Shown: positions 7,946-17,432, counted from the first letter of the stretch. The stretch: 64,000 bases of DNA from Stutzerimonas stutzeri (GCA_002387205.1 DGLA01000024.1:232602-296601); one strand, 5' to 3'. Notes: a model not told the origin generated them from the letters alone. Translations and numbers: made by a program.

Positions 7946-8275
7946 CAGTAGTTCCTCCGTTCTGCGGTTGGCGGGGTACGAATTACGAGGTGCCTATCGG
8001 TTTGGGCGTGCCATCGGCGCCACAGTTCCTTCTTAAACGCTCTGCCCGAGGGGTATTGCCCGTTATTCATGAGAATCGGCATCGGATGATTTGGAAGCTC
8101 CCGGCAGAGGGGCGAGACGAGCGGTGCCAGGACCGAGTCTTCGATGGCAAACGGTGCGGCCGCCCTCGCTGCGCAGCCTCCGTCGGGAGACTCGCTCACT
8201 TTTCGCGACGTCGGTCGTTTCTGCAGATATGATGCGCGCCCCTCCAACGCTCCATAGCCAGCCCGTCAGGTCACC
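7946..8275. other. Intergenic region between divergent genes
   Basis: About 330 bases between the secreted-protein gene and the methyltransferase gene, which point away from each other. A TATGAT that could serve as -10 for the methyltransferase lies at 8228-8233, without a good -35. Nothing else was seen. Confidence 0.4.
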
Positions 8276-9019
8276 ATGCCCGGTAATGCGCTCTATACCG
8301 ATTTGTCGGCTTACTACGATCTCATGTGCGCCGATATCGACTACGGCGCACAAAGCCGCTGCATCCAACGGCTGCAGCAGTTGTTCGGTAACGCCGGGAA
8401 CAGGCATCTGGATCTTGCCTGCGGGACCGGGCCGCACGTGCGGCATTTCATCGATGCCGGCTTCGAGAGCAGCGGACTCGACATCAACCAGCCCATGTTG
8501 GACAGAGCCGCCGTTCGCTGCCCGGAAGCGCGCTTCTCCCGGCAAGACATGTGTGGTTTCAGGGTGAGCCAACCGGTCGACCTGATTACCTGTTTCCTGT
8601 ACTCGATCCACTACAGCGCCAGCGTGGAGCGGTTGAAAAACTGCATTGCCAGTGTGCACGGTGCACTAGCGGTAGGCGGACTCTTCTGCTTCAACGCCGT
8701 CGACAAGCACTGCATCGACAACCGCTCCTTTGTCTCCCACTCCGCCAGCCACGCGGATGGGCTGTTCAGCTTCAGCTCCTCTTGGTACTACGCGGGCGCT
8801 GGCGAGCGCCAGTCCCTGAGGTTGCGTATCGAGAGGACCGTCGAGGGGCAAAGCCAGATCTGGCACGACGAGCACGCCATGGTAGCGGTGAGCTTTGCTG
8901 AGCTGACCGAGCTGCTGGCGCCACGCTTCGACGTCCATGTGCTCGAGCATGATTACGAGCGGATCCTTCCACGCAACAGCGCATCCGGGAATGCGCTGTT
9001 GGTCTGCGTCAAACGCTGA
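8276..9019 (+). CDS. Class I SAM-dependent methyltransferase
   Basis: A 247-residue Rossmann-fold methyltransferase. Motif I is LDLACGTGPHVRHF (about residues 43-56), the acidic end of strand 2 is GLDINQPML, and motif IV region is PVDLITCFLYSIHY. The later part (SFSSSWYYAGAGERQS, VSFAELTELLAPRFDVHV) is like small-molecule methyltransferases of the Methyltransf_25 type. No neighbour gives a pathway hint, so the substrate is unknown. The ATG used has only a weak AGG upstream. Confidence 0.85.
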   Translation: MPGNALYTDLSAYYDLMCADIDYGAQSRCIQRLQQLFGNAGNRHLDLACGTGPHVRHFIDAGFESSGLDINQPMLDRAAVRCPEARFSRQDMCGFRVSQPVDLITCFLYSIHYSASVERLKNCIASVHGALAVGGLFCFNAVDKHCIDNRSFVSHSASHADGLFSFSSSWYYAGAGERQSLRLRIERTVEGQSQIWHDEHAMVAVSFAELTELLAPRFDVHVLEHDYERILPRNSASGNALLVCVKR

Positions 9020-9166
9020 TGGTCCGGGGTCGACGCGGTCCTGCCACCGGGAGCCGGGTGGCCATTCCGGGCGGACTAACGCCCCGCTGAGGCATTCGAC
9101 GCGCGTGACGTCTGAGCCTGTGATGCCGGGCGCCTCGCTCGACCATGGAGATAACGTCCTCGAGCG

Positions 9167-11134
9167 CTATTGCGTACGGAACCGCCCGACCAGCTGCCGG
9201 AGTGCGCTGCTGAGTTGACGCTGTTCCTGGGAGTAGCTTTCGACTTCCGCAGCCTGGGTGGACACCTGTGCAACCGCGTCGCTGATGGCGACCACGTTGC
9301 GGTTGATGTCCTCGGTCACCAAGTGTTGTTCCTCGGTAGCGGCGGCGACTTGTGTCGTCATGTCGCGGATCGTCTGGACGGCGTTCTCGATCTCTTCGAA
9401 CGCCCCCATGACGTCGCCGGCCAGCTCGATGGCCTTGCTCGATTCGGTCAGGCTGTGATCCATGCTCGCTGTCACCTCGCTGATGCGGCTGACCAGCAGA
9501 TTGAGGATCTTGTTGATCTCACCGGTTGAATCCTGGGTACGCCTGGCCAGATTGCGCACCTCGTCAGCCACTACGGCGAAGCCGCGTCCCTGCTCCCCGG
9601 CACGCGCCGCTTCGATGGCCGCGTTGAGGGCCAGCAGGTTGGTCTGTTCAGCGATCTGCTGGATGCTCGACAGGATGGTGTTGATGCTCACCGTTTCGCG
9701 TTCGAGCTCTCGGATTACATCGCTCGAGCCCTGAATGCTGGCGCCAAGGTCGTTCACCCCTGCGGTACTGCGGGCGATCACCTCCTTGCCATTGCGCGTC
9801 GCATCCAGGCCCTGCGCGGAGACTTCCGCGGTTCGAACGCAGTTGTGCGCCACCTCGTTGGCTGCCGAGGCCATCTCGGTCACTGCCGTGACGATCTGGT
9901 CTACCGCGCTGGTCTGGCGCTGCAAGCTGTCCGACATGGCGGTGGTGCGCTCGTTGGTCTGGCTGGAAACGCTGTCGATGCTGATGGCGTTTTCCTTGAT
10001 GACGGTGATCATCGATTGCGTCGATTCAATGAACTGGTTGAACCACTTGGCCAGTTCGCCGGTTTCGTCGCGCGCCAGCACGGGCAGTCGATGAGTCAGG
10101 TCACCTTCGCCCTGGGCGATCGTGCGCAACCCATCCTTGACCAGGTTGATCGGAGTGACGATGCGGTTGGCGAATATCACCCCGGCGACACCGAACAGCA
10201 CCACCAGTACGGCACAGGCGACCAGCGTCAACCACGCCAGCCTGTGGGCGCCGGCCAGGATTTCGTCGACCTGCATGAAGCCGATGAATTTCCAGCCCAG
10301 GGTCGGCGAGGTGAAGACGTTGGCCAGGTAGTCGACGCCATCGATATTCACCTCGATTACACCGTTCTCGGTTTGCTTGATCGTCGAGAAGTAGTCTCCC
10401 GACAGCTCGTCGAGCTTCTTGAAATTGTTCTTGGGCTGGTGGCCGTCGACCAGCAAGGTGCCGCTGCCTTCCACCAGCATGAAGAAGCCGGTCTCGCCAA
10501 AGCGGATTTTCTGCACCATGTCGGTTAGCGCCTTGAGCGACACGTCGGTCGCCACAACCCCGGCGAACTGGCCCGCCTTGTCCTTGAAGGCTTTGATCAC
10601 CGATACGTAGACAGCGTCGTCCGGCTCCCAGTAATAGCCATCCAGGCGCGTCAGCTGGAAGTTGGCGTCCTTGCCCAGGGTAAACCAGGGGCGCCCGCGC
10701 GGGTCCCAGTCACCGTAGTCGCCGGTGCCTGGCCATTCAACGTAGCCTCCTTTGGTATCGCCCATGTAGACGTAGCCAAAGTTCGGGTTGTTGTTACCGA
10801 TACCGGAGAAGTAATCGAAGATGTCTTTTTCGCGGCCGCCATTGGCCGTGGCGACCGCGCCCGGTTTGCGGGGCGAGCCGGAATAGACGGTCAGCTCGCC
10901 GCTATCGGTGTCCCGGACGGCGGCGTAATCGGCCATCGCCGACACGGTGTGGTTGACCGACTCGAACAGGGTCACAAAGGTGTTGTTCACCAGTTTGACG
11001 TCCAGGCTGCTGTTCTCCTCGAACCGGACCTTGGCTTCCTCGGTCACGTTGCGGATGGTGAACAGCGCCACGACCAGCACCGGGACAAGGGTCGCGACCA
11101 GAAAGCTTGCCAGCAACTTGTGTTTTATCTTCAT
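9167..11134 (-). CDS. Methyl-accepting chemotaxis protein with double-Cache sensor
   Basis: A 655-residue chemoreceptor. The N-terminal membrane helix is followed by a periplasmic sensor of about 240 residues with dCache features (GNNNPNFGYVYMGDTKGGY, DPRGRPWF, GVVATDVSLKALTDMV), a second membrane helix near 298-320, HAMP, and a cytoplasmic signalling domain with the invariant hairpin tip NLLALNAAIEAARAGEQGRG and ADEVRNLARRTQ. It would bind a small molecule such as an amino or organic acid in the periplasm and control CheA. Related receptors bind amino acids, but ligand choice is inference. GAGG precedes the ATG. Isolated gene without che neighbours. Confidence 0.93.
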   Translation of the reverse strand: MKIKHKLLASFLVATLVPVLVVALFTIRNVTEEAKVRFEENSSLDVKLVNNTFVTLFESVNHTVSAMADYAAVRDTDSGELTVYSGSPRKPGAVATANGGREKDIFDYFSGIGNNNPNFGYVYMGDTKGGYVEWPGTGDYGDWDPRGRPWFTLGKDANFQLTRLDGYYWEPDDAVYVSVIKAFKDKAGQFAGVVATDVSLKALTDMVQKIRFGETGFFMLVEGSGTLLVDGHQPKNNFKKLDELSGDYFSTIKQTENGVIEVNIDGVDYLANVFTSPTLGWKFIGFMQVDEILAGAHRLAWLTLVACAVLVVLFGVAGVIFANRIVTPINLVKDGLRTIAQGEGDLTHRLPVLARDETGELAKWFNQFIESTQSMITVIKENAISIDSVSSQTNERTTAMSDSLQRQTSAVDQIVTAVTEMASAANEVAHNCVRTAEVSAQGLDATRNGKEVIARSTAGVNDLGASIQGSSDVIRELERETVSINTILSSIQQIAEQTNLLALNAAIEAARAGEQGRGFAVVADEVRNLARRTQDSTGEINKILNLLVSRISEVTASMDHSLTESSKAIELAGDVMGAFEEIENAVQTIRDMTTQVAAATEEQHLVTEDINRNVVAISDAVAQVSTQAAEVESYSQEQRQLSSALRQLVGRFRTQ

Positions 11135-11466
11135 TGTTCAAAGGCCTCTGGCCAGTTCATCAAGACGTCCACGCCCACCTGCGTTTCGTTCTTCGGGGAA
11201 CCCTCGCGCAATCCGATGCGCTTCGCGGCCACGTATGCCTGAAATCGAACGCAGGCGAGCGGTGCCTAAAGGCTATCGGCAGACAATGAGCGTGGCTTGA
11301 GCCTCGGCACTTGCGATTTGTGTAGTCGCAGCGGTGCAAGGCGCAGGCGTCTTCGACGCCCGATGATCCGCTCGTCAGCGAACCGATCGGGCGCGCCGGC
11401 TGGCACAACAGGCAGCGCAATAGGCCGCTGAATGACGCGCCTGTGGTGGCGCTACCCGAGCGGCCT
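11135..11466. other. Intergenic region upstream of chemoreceptor
   Basis: About 330 bases between the chemoreceptor start and the end of the TfoX-like gene. It presumably holds the receptor promoter. No convincing gene, repeat or terminator was seen. Confidence 0.4.
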
Positions 11467-11817
11467 TTAGCGCTGCGCAGCGTCTGGCTTTTTCCTGCGA
11501 GATCGCGGTGGTTTCGGATCGGGCAGGACCCTGGCGGTTTCGATCACCAGGCGGCGCAGCGCGTCGGGGTCATCGAGCAGCTCGTCCGCCACGGGATAAT
11601 CCTTCGCGCCTGGGTAGGGCGGGCGTTGGGGCAACTCTGGCGCACGTGAATTTGCCGCCTGGGAAGGTTTGATGAAAAGGCTGTTGTCGCAGATGAGGGC
11701 TACCACCTTCGCATCCAGATAAACCGCGTACTCGCCGAACATCTTTCGGTACGTTAGTCGGCTTCCCAGGCCGATCTGCTCCGCCACGTAGTCCACGAAC
11801 TCTTTGTCGCTGGCCAT
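11467..11817 (-). CDS. TfoX/Sxy N-terminal domain protein
   Basis: A 116-residue protein with the TfoX N-terminal fold: the signature YRKMFGEYAVYLDAKVVALICDNSLFIKPS occupies about residues 23-52 and PPYPGAKDYPVADELLDD follows. Full-length TfoX/Sxy controls competence genes, but short N-terminal-only proteins like this are widespread in proteobacteria and their role is not established. The tail is basic (RSRRKKPDAAQR). It lacks the C-terminal TfoX domain, so a competence role should not be assumed. Confidence 0.8.
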   Translation of the reverse strand: MASDKEFVDYVAEQIGLGSRLTYRKMFGEYAVYLDAKVVALICDNSLFIKPSQAANSRAPELPQRPPYPGAKDYPVADELLDDPDALRRLVIETARVLPDPKPPRSRRKKPDAAQR

Positions 11818-11879
11818 CGGTACCTTCCGCCGTCTGCTGGGGTGGGCTCGGATGACGCGCGCTTAGCGTGACGCTGAAC

Positions 11880-11902
11880 GCAGCCCCTGAAAAAGGGGCT
11901 GC
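11880..11902. terminator. Possible hairpin terminator
   Basis: Perfect 8-bp arms (GCAGCCCC, GGGGCTGC) with a 7-base A-rich loop, between the truncated GNAT copy and the TfoX-like gene. No T-tract follows on either strand, so function is uncertain. Confidence 0.35.
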
Positions 11903-11939
11903 ACGATTGTCGATGAGGTTCATCCGAGCCCGGTGAAGC

Positions 11940-12164
11940 CTAGCACCCATTTGCCAGGCACGAGTCGTCTGGATACGACCAGATTTGCGGCTCGGCTGCA
12001 CTCCGCACAGCAGGATGGTAGCCGTTCGCACAGAGGATCAGTGTAGGCGGGTGGCCGAAGCGCGAGACTGGGCTGATGTCGCTCAAGTAGTCCACCACCG
12101 TCTGCAAGACCTGGCTTTTCATCGATGCCGGTGGCGTGGTGTCCAGGTGGGTGAGGGTGAACAT
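11940..12164 (-). pseudogene. Truncated copy of GNAT acetyltransferase gene
   Basis: The first 34 codons (MFTLTHLDTTPPASMKSQVL, then QTVVDYLSDISPVS) match the first 34 residues of the intact GNAT protein encoded at 14838-15530 at nearly every position. After ISPVS the reading continues for 40 unrelated residues (RFGHPPTLILCANG...) and stops at 74 residues, without the acetyl-CoA-binding region. DNA identity to the intact gene is roughly 83 percent over 105 bases and continues into the upstream leader. I read it as a broken, older duplicate rather than a functional gene, although the short ORF is open. Confidence 0.7.
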
Positions 12165-12214
12165 GGTCGGGCTCCGGGCGGTCTTCAAGGCAGCATTGTT
12201 CCGGGCAAGCCTGG
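12061..12214. repeat. Imperfect direct repeat, copy 1 (GNAT 5' region)
   Basis: Left copy of a repeat of about 155 bases whose right copy lies at about 15427-15587. Both include the GNAT 5' coding region and leader, and share landmarks such as CTGGCTTTTCATCGAT and GAGGGTGAACAT. The two copies bracket katG. Confidence 0.7.
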
Positions 12215-12474
12215 CGCGCGCGGCGGCAGACGTCGCGCGCGCGAGCGCCGACAGCGTGCTGCCTATCAGGCTCATAGGCAAATTTGTTGATTGGCGATTC
12301 CTGGATCTTGATTGTTCGAGATGATTCATGATCGCGACGCATTCCATGGCTGTTGGATGTTTTTTGCGGCAAGAAATCGAAATACATCCTTCCTGGCTGT
12401 GGCATGCGGGGATGCTAGCTTTCATGCAACGGCGTCTGACCGCCGATGATAACCACTTACCTGAGGAGCAGAAT

Positions 12475-14706
12475 ATGAGCGCTGAATCTGGAGAAAAAAC
12501 AGGCGGTGTGTGCCCATTCGGTCATGGTGTTGGCGCGCCTCGTAAACGTCCGGGTAATCGGGACTGGTGGCCCGAAGCCCTGAGCCTTACGTCACTCAAC
12601 CAGCACTCGCCCCGCTCCAATCCATACGGCGGGGATTTCGACTACGGCGCCGAATTCAGTTCGCTCGACCTCGATGCGGTGATCGCCGATCTGCACGCCC
12701 TGATGACCGACTCGCAGGAGTGGTGGCCAGCAGACTTCGGCCACTACGGCGGGCTGTTCATCCGACTGGCCTGGCACAGCGCCGGCACCTACCGGATCAC
12801 CGATGGCCGTGGCGGTGCCGGCGGCGGTCAGCAGCGCTTCGCCCCGCTCAACAGCTGGCCGGATAACGCAGCGCTCGACAAGGCCCGGCGGCTGCTGTGG
12901 CCGATCAAGCAGAAATATGGCCGCAAGCTGTCCTGGGCTGACCTGTACGTGCTTACCGGGAACGTCGCGCTCGAATCCATGGGCCTCAAGACCTTCGGTT
13001 TCGCGGGCGGTCGCGCCGATACCTGGGAGCCGGAAGAGTTGTACTGGGGGCCTGAAGGCACCTGGCTAGGCGACGAGCGCTACAGCGGCGAGCGGCAGCT
13101 GCATCCCGGCCTGGGCGCGGTGCAGATGGGGCTGATCTACGTGAACCCTGAAGGCCCGAACGGCAATCCGGACCCCAAGGCGTCGGCAATCGATATCCGC
13201 GAGACCTTCGGGCGCATGGCAATGAACGACTACGAAACCGTCGCGCTGATCGCTGGCGGTCACACCTTCGGCAAGACTCACGGCGCCGGCGACCCTTCGC
13301 TGATGGGGCCGGAGCCCGAAGGCGCTGTCATCGAAGATCAGGGCCTGGGCTGGCGCAGTCGGTACAAGAGCGGCGTGGGCGCCGATGCCATCACCTCGGG
13401 CCTTGAAGTGATCTGGAGCCAGACCCCGACGAGGTGGTCGAACTACTTCTTCGAAAACCTCTTCAACTTCGAATGGGAGCTGACCAAGAGCCCTGCCGGC
13501 GCCCATCAGTGGCAAGCCAAGGATGCCGGGGAAATCATTCCCGACCCCTTCGACCCCAGCAAGAAGCGCAAGCCGACCATGCTCACCTCGGACCTGGCGC
13601 TGCGCTTCGATCCGGAGTACGAAAAGATCTCGCGGCACTTCCTCGAAAACCCGGACGAATTCGCCGATGCCTTCGCCCGCGCCTGGTACAAGTTGACCCA
13701 CCGCGACATGGGCCCGATCGGCCGCTACCTCGGACCACTGGTGCCGAAGGAAACCCTGATCTGGCAGGACCCGATTCCCGAGTGCGACCACCCGCTGATC
13801 GACGACGCCGACATCGCCGCGCTCAAGCAAAAGCTGCTGGGCATGGGCTTTTCCGTTTCGGAGCTGGTCTCTGTGGCCTGGGCCTCGGCATCCACCTTCC
13901 GCGGCTCGGACAAGCGTGGCGGTGCCAACGGCGCGCGTATCCGCTTCGCCCCGCAAAAGGATTGGGAAGAAAACAACCCGGCCTTGCTGGTCCGCGTGCT
14001 GCAGAAGCTGAGTGACGTCCAGAGCGAATTCAACGGCTCGGCAACCGGCGGCAAGAAGGTCTCCATGGCCGACCTCATCGTGCTGGCCGGCTGTGCCGCG
14101 GTCGAAAAAGCGGCCCAGGACGGCGGCGTCCCCATCAAGGTGCCCTTTACGCCGGGACGGATGGATGCACTGGAGGCGTGGACCGACACCGAGTCGTTCC
14201 AGGCGCTGCGCCCCGTGGCGGACGGCTTCCGTAACCATTACTACGAAGCCCACTTCATGGCGCCCGAGGAAGCGCTGGTCGACAAGGCGCACCTGCTGCG
14301 CCTCAGCGCGCCGGAAATGACAGCGCTGGTCGGTGGCATGCGGGTGCTGGGTACCAATGTCGATGGTGGGAAGGAGGGCGTATTCACCGATCGCGTGGGT
14401 ACGCTGTCCAACGACTTCTTCGTCAACCTGCTGGACATGGGCAACGAGTGGGTCGCGACCGAGCACAAGAACCGCTTCCAGGGGCTCAATCGCAAGACCC
14501 GCCAGCCGACCTGGACCGCCACCCGCGTGGACCTGATCTTCGGTGCGCAATCGGAGCTGCGTGCCCAGGCGGAGGTCTACGGCATGGCCGACGGCAACGA
14601 GAAGTTCGTGCAGGACTTCGTAGCGGCCTGGGACAAGGTCATGAACGCGGACCGCATCGATATGGGTACGGCCGAAGACAAGTTCAGTCAGAAACTCTCC
14701 GCCTAG
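12475..14706 (+). CDS. katG: Catalase-peroxidase
   Basis: A 743-residue bifunctional haem enzyme that breaks down hydrogen peroxide by catalase and peroxidase reactions. Distal haem residues Arg97, Trp100 and His101 sit in RLAWHSAGTYR; the proximal ligand His263 is in ALIAGGHTFGKTHGA. The covalent Trp-Tyr-Met adduct required for catalase activity is intact by position: Trp100, Tyr222 (GLIYVNPEGPNGNPDP) and Met248. The second, inactive domain follows from about 430. The ATG at 12475 is chosen because GAGGAG lies six bases upstream and MSAESGEKTGGVCPFGH is typical of the family; a longer in-frame extension has no such support. It lies between two copies of a GNAT 5' region, hinting at a locus rearrangement. 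Confidence 0.97.
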   Translation: MSAESGEKTGGVCPFGHGVGAPRKRPGNRDWWPEALSLTSLNQHSPRSNPYGGDFDYGAEFSSLDLDAVIADLHALMTDSQEWWPADFGHYGGLFIRLAWHSAGTYRITDGRGGAGGGQQRFAPLNSWPDNAALDKARRLLWPIKQKYGRKLSWADLYVLTGNVALESMGLKTFGFAGGRADTWEPEELYWGPEGTWLGDERYSGERQLHPGLGAVQMGLIYVNPEGPNGNPDPKASAIDIRETFGRMAMNDYETVALIAGGHTFGKTHGAGDPSLMGPEPEGAVIEDQGLGWRSRYKSGVGADAITSGLEVIWSQTPTRWSNYFFENLFNFEWELTKSPAGAHQWQAKDAGEIIPDPFDPSKKRKPTMLTSDLALRFDPEYEKISRHFLENPDEFADAFARAWYKLTHRDMGPIGRYLGPLVPKETLIWQDPIPECDHPLIDDADIAALKQKLLGMGFSVSELVSVAWASASTFRGSDKRGGANGARIRFAPQKDWEENNPALLVRVLQKLSDVQSEFNGSATGGKKVSMADLIVLAGCAAVEKAAQDGGVPIKVPFTPGRMDALEAWTDTESFQALRPVADGFRNHYYEAHFMAPEEALVDKAHLLRLSAPEMTALVGGMRVLGTNVDGGKEGVFTDRVGTLSNDFFVNLLDMGNEWVATEHKNRFQGLNRKTRQPTWTATRVDLIFGAQSELRAQAEVYGMADGNEKFVQDFVAAWDKVMNADRIDMGTAEDKFSQKLSA

Positions 14707-14713
14707 GCCTGGC

Positions 14714-14735
14714 GGCGGCGCTCCCGGGCGCCGCC
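14714..14735 (+). terminator. GC-rich hairpin after katG
   Basis: Eight-bp arms (GGCGGCGC, GCGCCGCC) around a 6-base loop, eight bases past the katG stop. No T-tract, but the position suggests a 3' end or stabilising hairpin. Confidence 0.5.
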
Positions 14736-14837
14736 GACGCCCCGCAAACCCCCTTTCGTGATCCTGCCGTTCAGGCGCTGCTCACTGATCGGCGGCCGCC
14801 ATCTGATGTCGCTGACTCCAGGGTTCGTCTCGATCTG

Positions 14838-15530
14838 CTAATGCAAGCGCGTTGCTGACGACCGCTGAACCACCTCGTTTGCCTGTTGTGCCAGCTCATC
14901 AAGCAGGCAATCACGCAAATCCTCGGCGTGGCTCATGGCTTCTGCACCGTGCTGCTTGACCAGATAGGCATGGATCTGCCGGACCTCTTCCGACTGGAAG
15001 ATTGGCTCCAGATCCTGCACCGCTAAGGTACCGTCTGACACCCGGCTGCGTGTGTTCATCACGACTTGCGGGCCGCGGGCCACCAGCGGCAAAAAGCCCA
15101 ACAGCTCGAAGTACGACACCTTGCTGGCCACGCAAGCCACCTCGGCATGGGAATACCGCGCCATCATCCCCTCGACCATGGCCCGCCCAATGCCCTGCCG
15201 GCGATGGGATTCCTGCACGGCCAGATACAACAGGGAACAGGCTTCGGGGTCATCCACATACGGCAAATACAGCGCGAAGCCGAGCAGCTCGGCCGGGTCG
15301 TCTGCATCCAGCGCCATGATCAATTCAGGCTTGCCCGCCTGCGCTCCGTCCATGCTGTCCAGATAGCGATGCACCTCGAAACCCACCACGTACTGGTACA
15401 GCTGATACAGGGGATTGCTCGGCATGAGCGAGACCGGGCTGATATCGCCGAGATAATCCACCACCATCTGCAGCACCTGGCTTTTCATCGATTCCGGCGG
15501 TGGGGTGTTCAGATGGCTGAGGGTGAACAT
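14838..15530 (-). CDS. GNAT-family N-acetyltransferase
   Basis: A 230-residue protein with a GNAT core: ELIMALDADDPAELLGFALYL, then SLLYLAVQESHRRQGIGRAM, the Q/RxxGxG/A acetyl-CoA pyrophosphate-binding motif at about residues 110-118, followed by ACVASKVSYFELLGF. Its N-terminal about 60 residues are outside the core. The target is unknown. The start is the ATG whose surroundings are conserved in the truncated copy at 11940-12164; the possible Shine-Dalgarno GGAG is 12 bases upstream, an unusually long spacing. It converges with katG. Confidence 0.8.
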   Translation of the reverse strand: MFTLSHLNTPPPESMKSQVLQMVVDYLGDISPVSLMPSNPLYQLYQYVVGFEVHRYLDSMDGAQAGKPELIMALDADDPAELLGFALYLPYVDDPEACSLLYLAVQESHRRQGIGRAMVEGMMARYSHAEVACVASKVSYFELLGFLPLVARGPQVVMNTRSRVSDGTLAVQDLEPIFQSEEVRQIHAYLVKQHGAEAMSHAEDLRDCLLDELAQQANEVVQRSSATRLH

Positions 15531-15587
15531 AAGGGGGAGGGGCTCCGGGGGCGTAGAGGAGCTGCATTGTAACGAGCAAGGGGCGAC
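15427..15587. repeat. Imperfect direct repeat, copy 2 (GNAT 5' region)
   Basis: Right copy of the repeat described at 12061-12214, within and just upstream of the intact GNAT gene. The copies are in the same orientation, about 3.37 kb apart. Confidence 0.7.
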
Positions 15588-15637
15588 GATGGCGGCGGCG
15601 GATTGGGATAGCCACGAGTGGGCAGTGCATTACCTGA

Positions 15638-16525
15638 TCAGTGGAGAAATGCATCAGTCCGTTTCTCACCGGCCAGAACCCTGGGGCGTAGGTGCAGGGA
15701 CAGACCTGCGTGTATCACCAGCGTCGCGATCACCAGCGCTCCACCGTAAAGCGTCGCGCTGGCGGGCGTCTCCTGCAGGAAATACCAGGCCCACAGCGAT
15801 CCCAGCACGCTTTCCAGCAGATAGAACAGCGCCACCTCGGCCGAGGGCAGGTAGCGGGTCGCGCTGTTGATCATCAGCGTCGCCAGCGGCATCTGGATCA
15901 AACCCATGACCGCCAGTGTCCAGTAGCTCGTGGCGCCCAGGCTGAACGGCTGGGCATTGGGCAACGCGATCAGCGCCGCCGCCAGCCCGCCAAGCGCGAT
16001 CAGCGGCATCCGCTCGATGGCGGGGTGGCGGCGGAGCAGCGTGAGATTGGCGCCCACCGCCGCCGAGGAGAGCAGTGCATAGCCGTTACCGGCCAGATCC
16101 GTTGGGGTGAAGGTCCCGGCGAAGACAATCATGATCCCCAACGCCGCCACGCCGATCGCGAGCCAGGTGTGCAAGGCCACCTGCTCACGCAGGAAGAAAC
16201 GCGTGAACAGGGCGGCGAACAGGGGTGCCGTACTGAGGACGACCACCACGTTGGCGACCGTCGTATGAATCACCGCCAGTACGAAGAAGATCGAAGTAAA
16301 CGCCAGCAACAAGGCCGAGCCGGCACTGATCAGCGGCCGCTTCATGACGCTGGCCCGGCTTCTGGCGGACAGCGAAAACACACCCAGCGCCATGAACATC
16401 AACAGACCCCGCCAGAACACGATGTTCCAGCCATCCGCCTGAGCCAGCCGCACCAACAGGCCATCGAAGCTGAGTACGACGATGCCGCTGATCACCAGAA
16501 GCAGGCCGCGCGCTGAATCGTTCAA
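15638..16525 (-). CDS. EamA/DMT-family inner-membrane transporter
   Basis: A 295-residue protein with about ten hydrophobic helices arranged as two EamA repeats, typical of drug/metabolite exporters. Landmarks are FWRGLLMFMALGVF in the first repeat, TVANVVVVLSTAPLFAALFTRFFL at the end of repeat one (FLREQV), and ALFYLLESVLGSLWAWYFLQE in repeat two. Substrates of such carriers range from amino acids to nucleotides and cannot be predicted. Same strand as, but 107 bases from, the GNAT gene. Confidence 0.9.
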   Translation of the reverse strand: MNDSARGLLLVISGIVVLSFDGLLVRLAQADGWNIVFWRGLLMFMALGVFSLSARSRASVMKRPLISAGSALLLAFTSIFFVLAVIHTTVANVVVVLSTAPLFAALFTRFFLREQVALHTWLAIGVAALGIMIVFAGTFTPTDLAGNGYALLSSAAVGANLTLLRRHPAIERMPLIALGGLAAALIALPNAQPFSLGATSYWTLAVMGLIQMPLATLMINSATRYLPSAEVALFYLLESVLGSLWAWYFLQETPASATLYGGALVIATLVIHAGLSLHLRPRVLAGEKRTDAFLH

Positions 16526-16673
16526 TCGTGGGTCCTCCGGTTACCGCTGCCGACGCCTGTCGTTGCCCGGGCACGGCACACTCTAAGCCGCGTCCAGACC
16601 CTGCGGCCATGATGGCTGCTTTGTTTGCCAAGCACCTGCCCAGAAGCGCCCCGGCGCACTGCAGTTCGCGACT

Positions 16674-17432
16674 TCAGAGGGAGTGATGCGTAGCCAGCGG
16701 AGCAACGGCCGGTCCTTGGACGGTCAGCCTCTGTTGGACTTTGGGCACTGGCGAGGGGGCAAGCGCCGCCTGAAGCTCCGCGACCAACTGATCAGCCTGA
16801 TGCAGTGCCGCGGCCACCGAAGCCGCCAACACCTCGCCACCCGTTTCCTGCCCTTCGATCGCGACCTGATGGATGCGGGTGATCCCGATGAAGTTCAGCG
16901 CAGTAACCAGGTTCGGCTCCAGGTGGTTCATTTGCGCCATCTCGCCGCCGGGGCCAAAACCGATGCCGCCTCTCGCGCTGAGGATGACAGCATGCCGTGG
17001 TCGGTCTGCCAGCAAGGGTACGTACGGGTCGGGCAGCTTGCTTTCATCGACCTCAACCGTCCGGCCCGGGCGCACGATCTGGTCGATCCAGGCCTTGAGC
17101 GCGGCGGGCATACCGAAGTTGTAGAGCGGCGTCCCGATGATCAGCACATCTGCTGCAATTAACTCGTCTACCAACCGGTCGCTTTCGGCCAGCCTCTCCT
17201 TCATCCAGGGCTCGCGACGTTCTGGCGGCGTGAAGCTGGAAGCGATCCAGTCATGGCTGATGTAGGAGGGCGGGTTCTGGCCGATGTCCCGGTAGGTCAC
17301 GCTGTCCAGCGCGCGGCGGGCCAGCCACTGGCTTACGAAACGGTGAGTGAGGTTGCGGCTGTGAGAGCCGTGTTCGTCCTTTCCGGCAAGGCCGGGGCGG
17401 GCGCTGGCGTCAAGGTGCAGAAGGTGCGTCAT
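16674..17432 (-). CDS. FMN-dependent NADH-azoreductase-like flavoprotein
   Basis: A 252-residue flavodoxin-like oxidoreductase of the AzoR/NQO family. The FMN-phosphate loop begins LLHLDASARPG...GSHSRNLTHRF, and the isoalloxazine-contact segment is ADVLIIGTPLYNFGMPAALKAWIDQI (about residues 91-118). These enzymes reduce quinones or azo compounds with NAD(P)H. It is about 45 residues longer than AzoR, owing to a C-terminal tail (LAPSPVPKVQQRLTVQGPAV) of unknown role. It is divergent from a LysR regulator whose start is 117 bases away, the classic layout of a regulator and its target. Confidence 0.88.
   Translation of the reverse strand: MTHLLHLDASARPGLAGKDEHGSHSRNLTHRFVSQWLARRALDSVTYRDIGQNPPSYISHDWIASSFTPPERREPWMKERLAESDRLVDELIAADVLIIGTPLYNFGMPAALKAWIDQIVRPGRTVEVDESKLPDPYVPLLADRPRHAVILSARGGIGFGPGGEMAQMNHLEPNLVTALNFIGITRIHQVAIEGQETGGEVLAASVAAALHQADQLVAELQAALAPSPVPKVQQRLTVQGPAVAPLATHHSL

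Noticed and set aside
11467..11817. Competence regulator TfoX
   Set aside because: Only the N-terminal TfoX domain is present; the C-terminal domain of true regulators is missing.
13066..14550. Long minus-strand ORF opposite katG
   Set aside because: Antisense of katG with no recognisable protein features.
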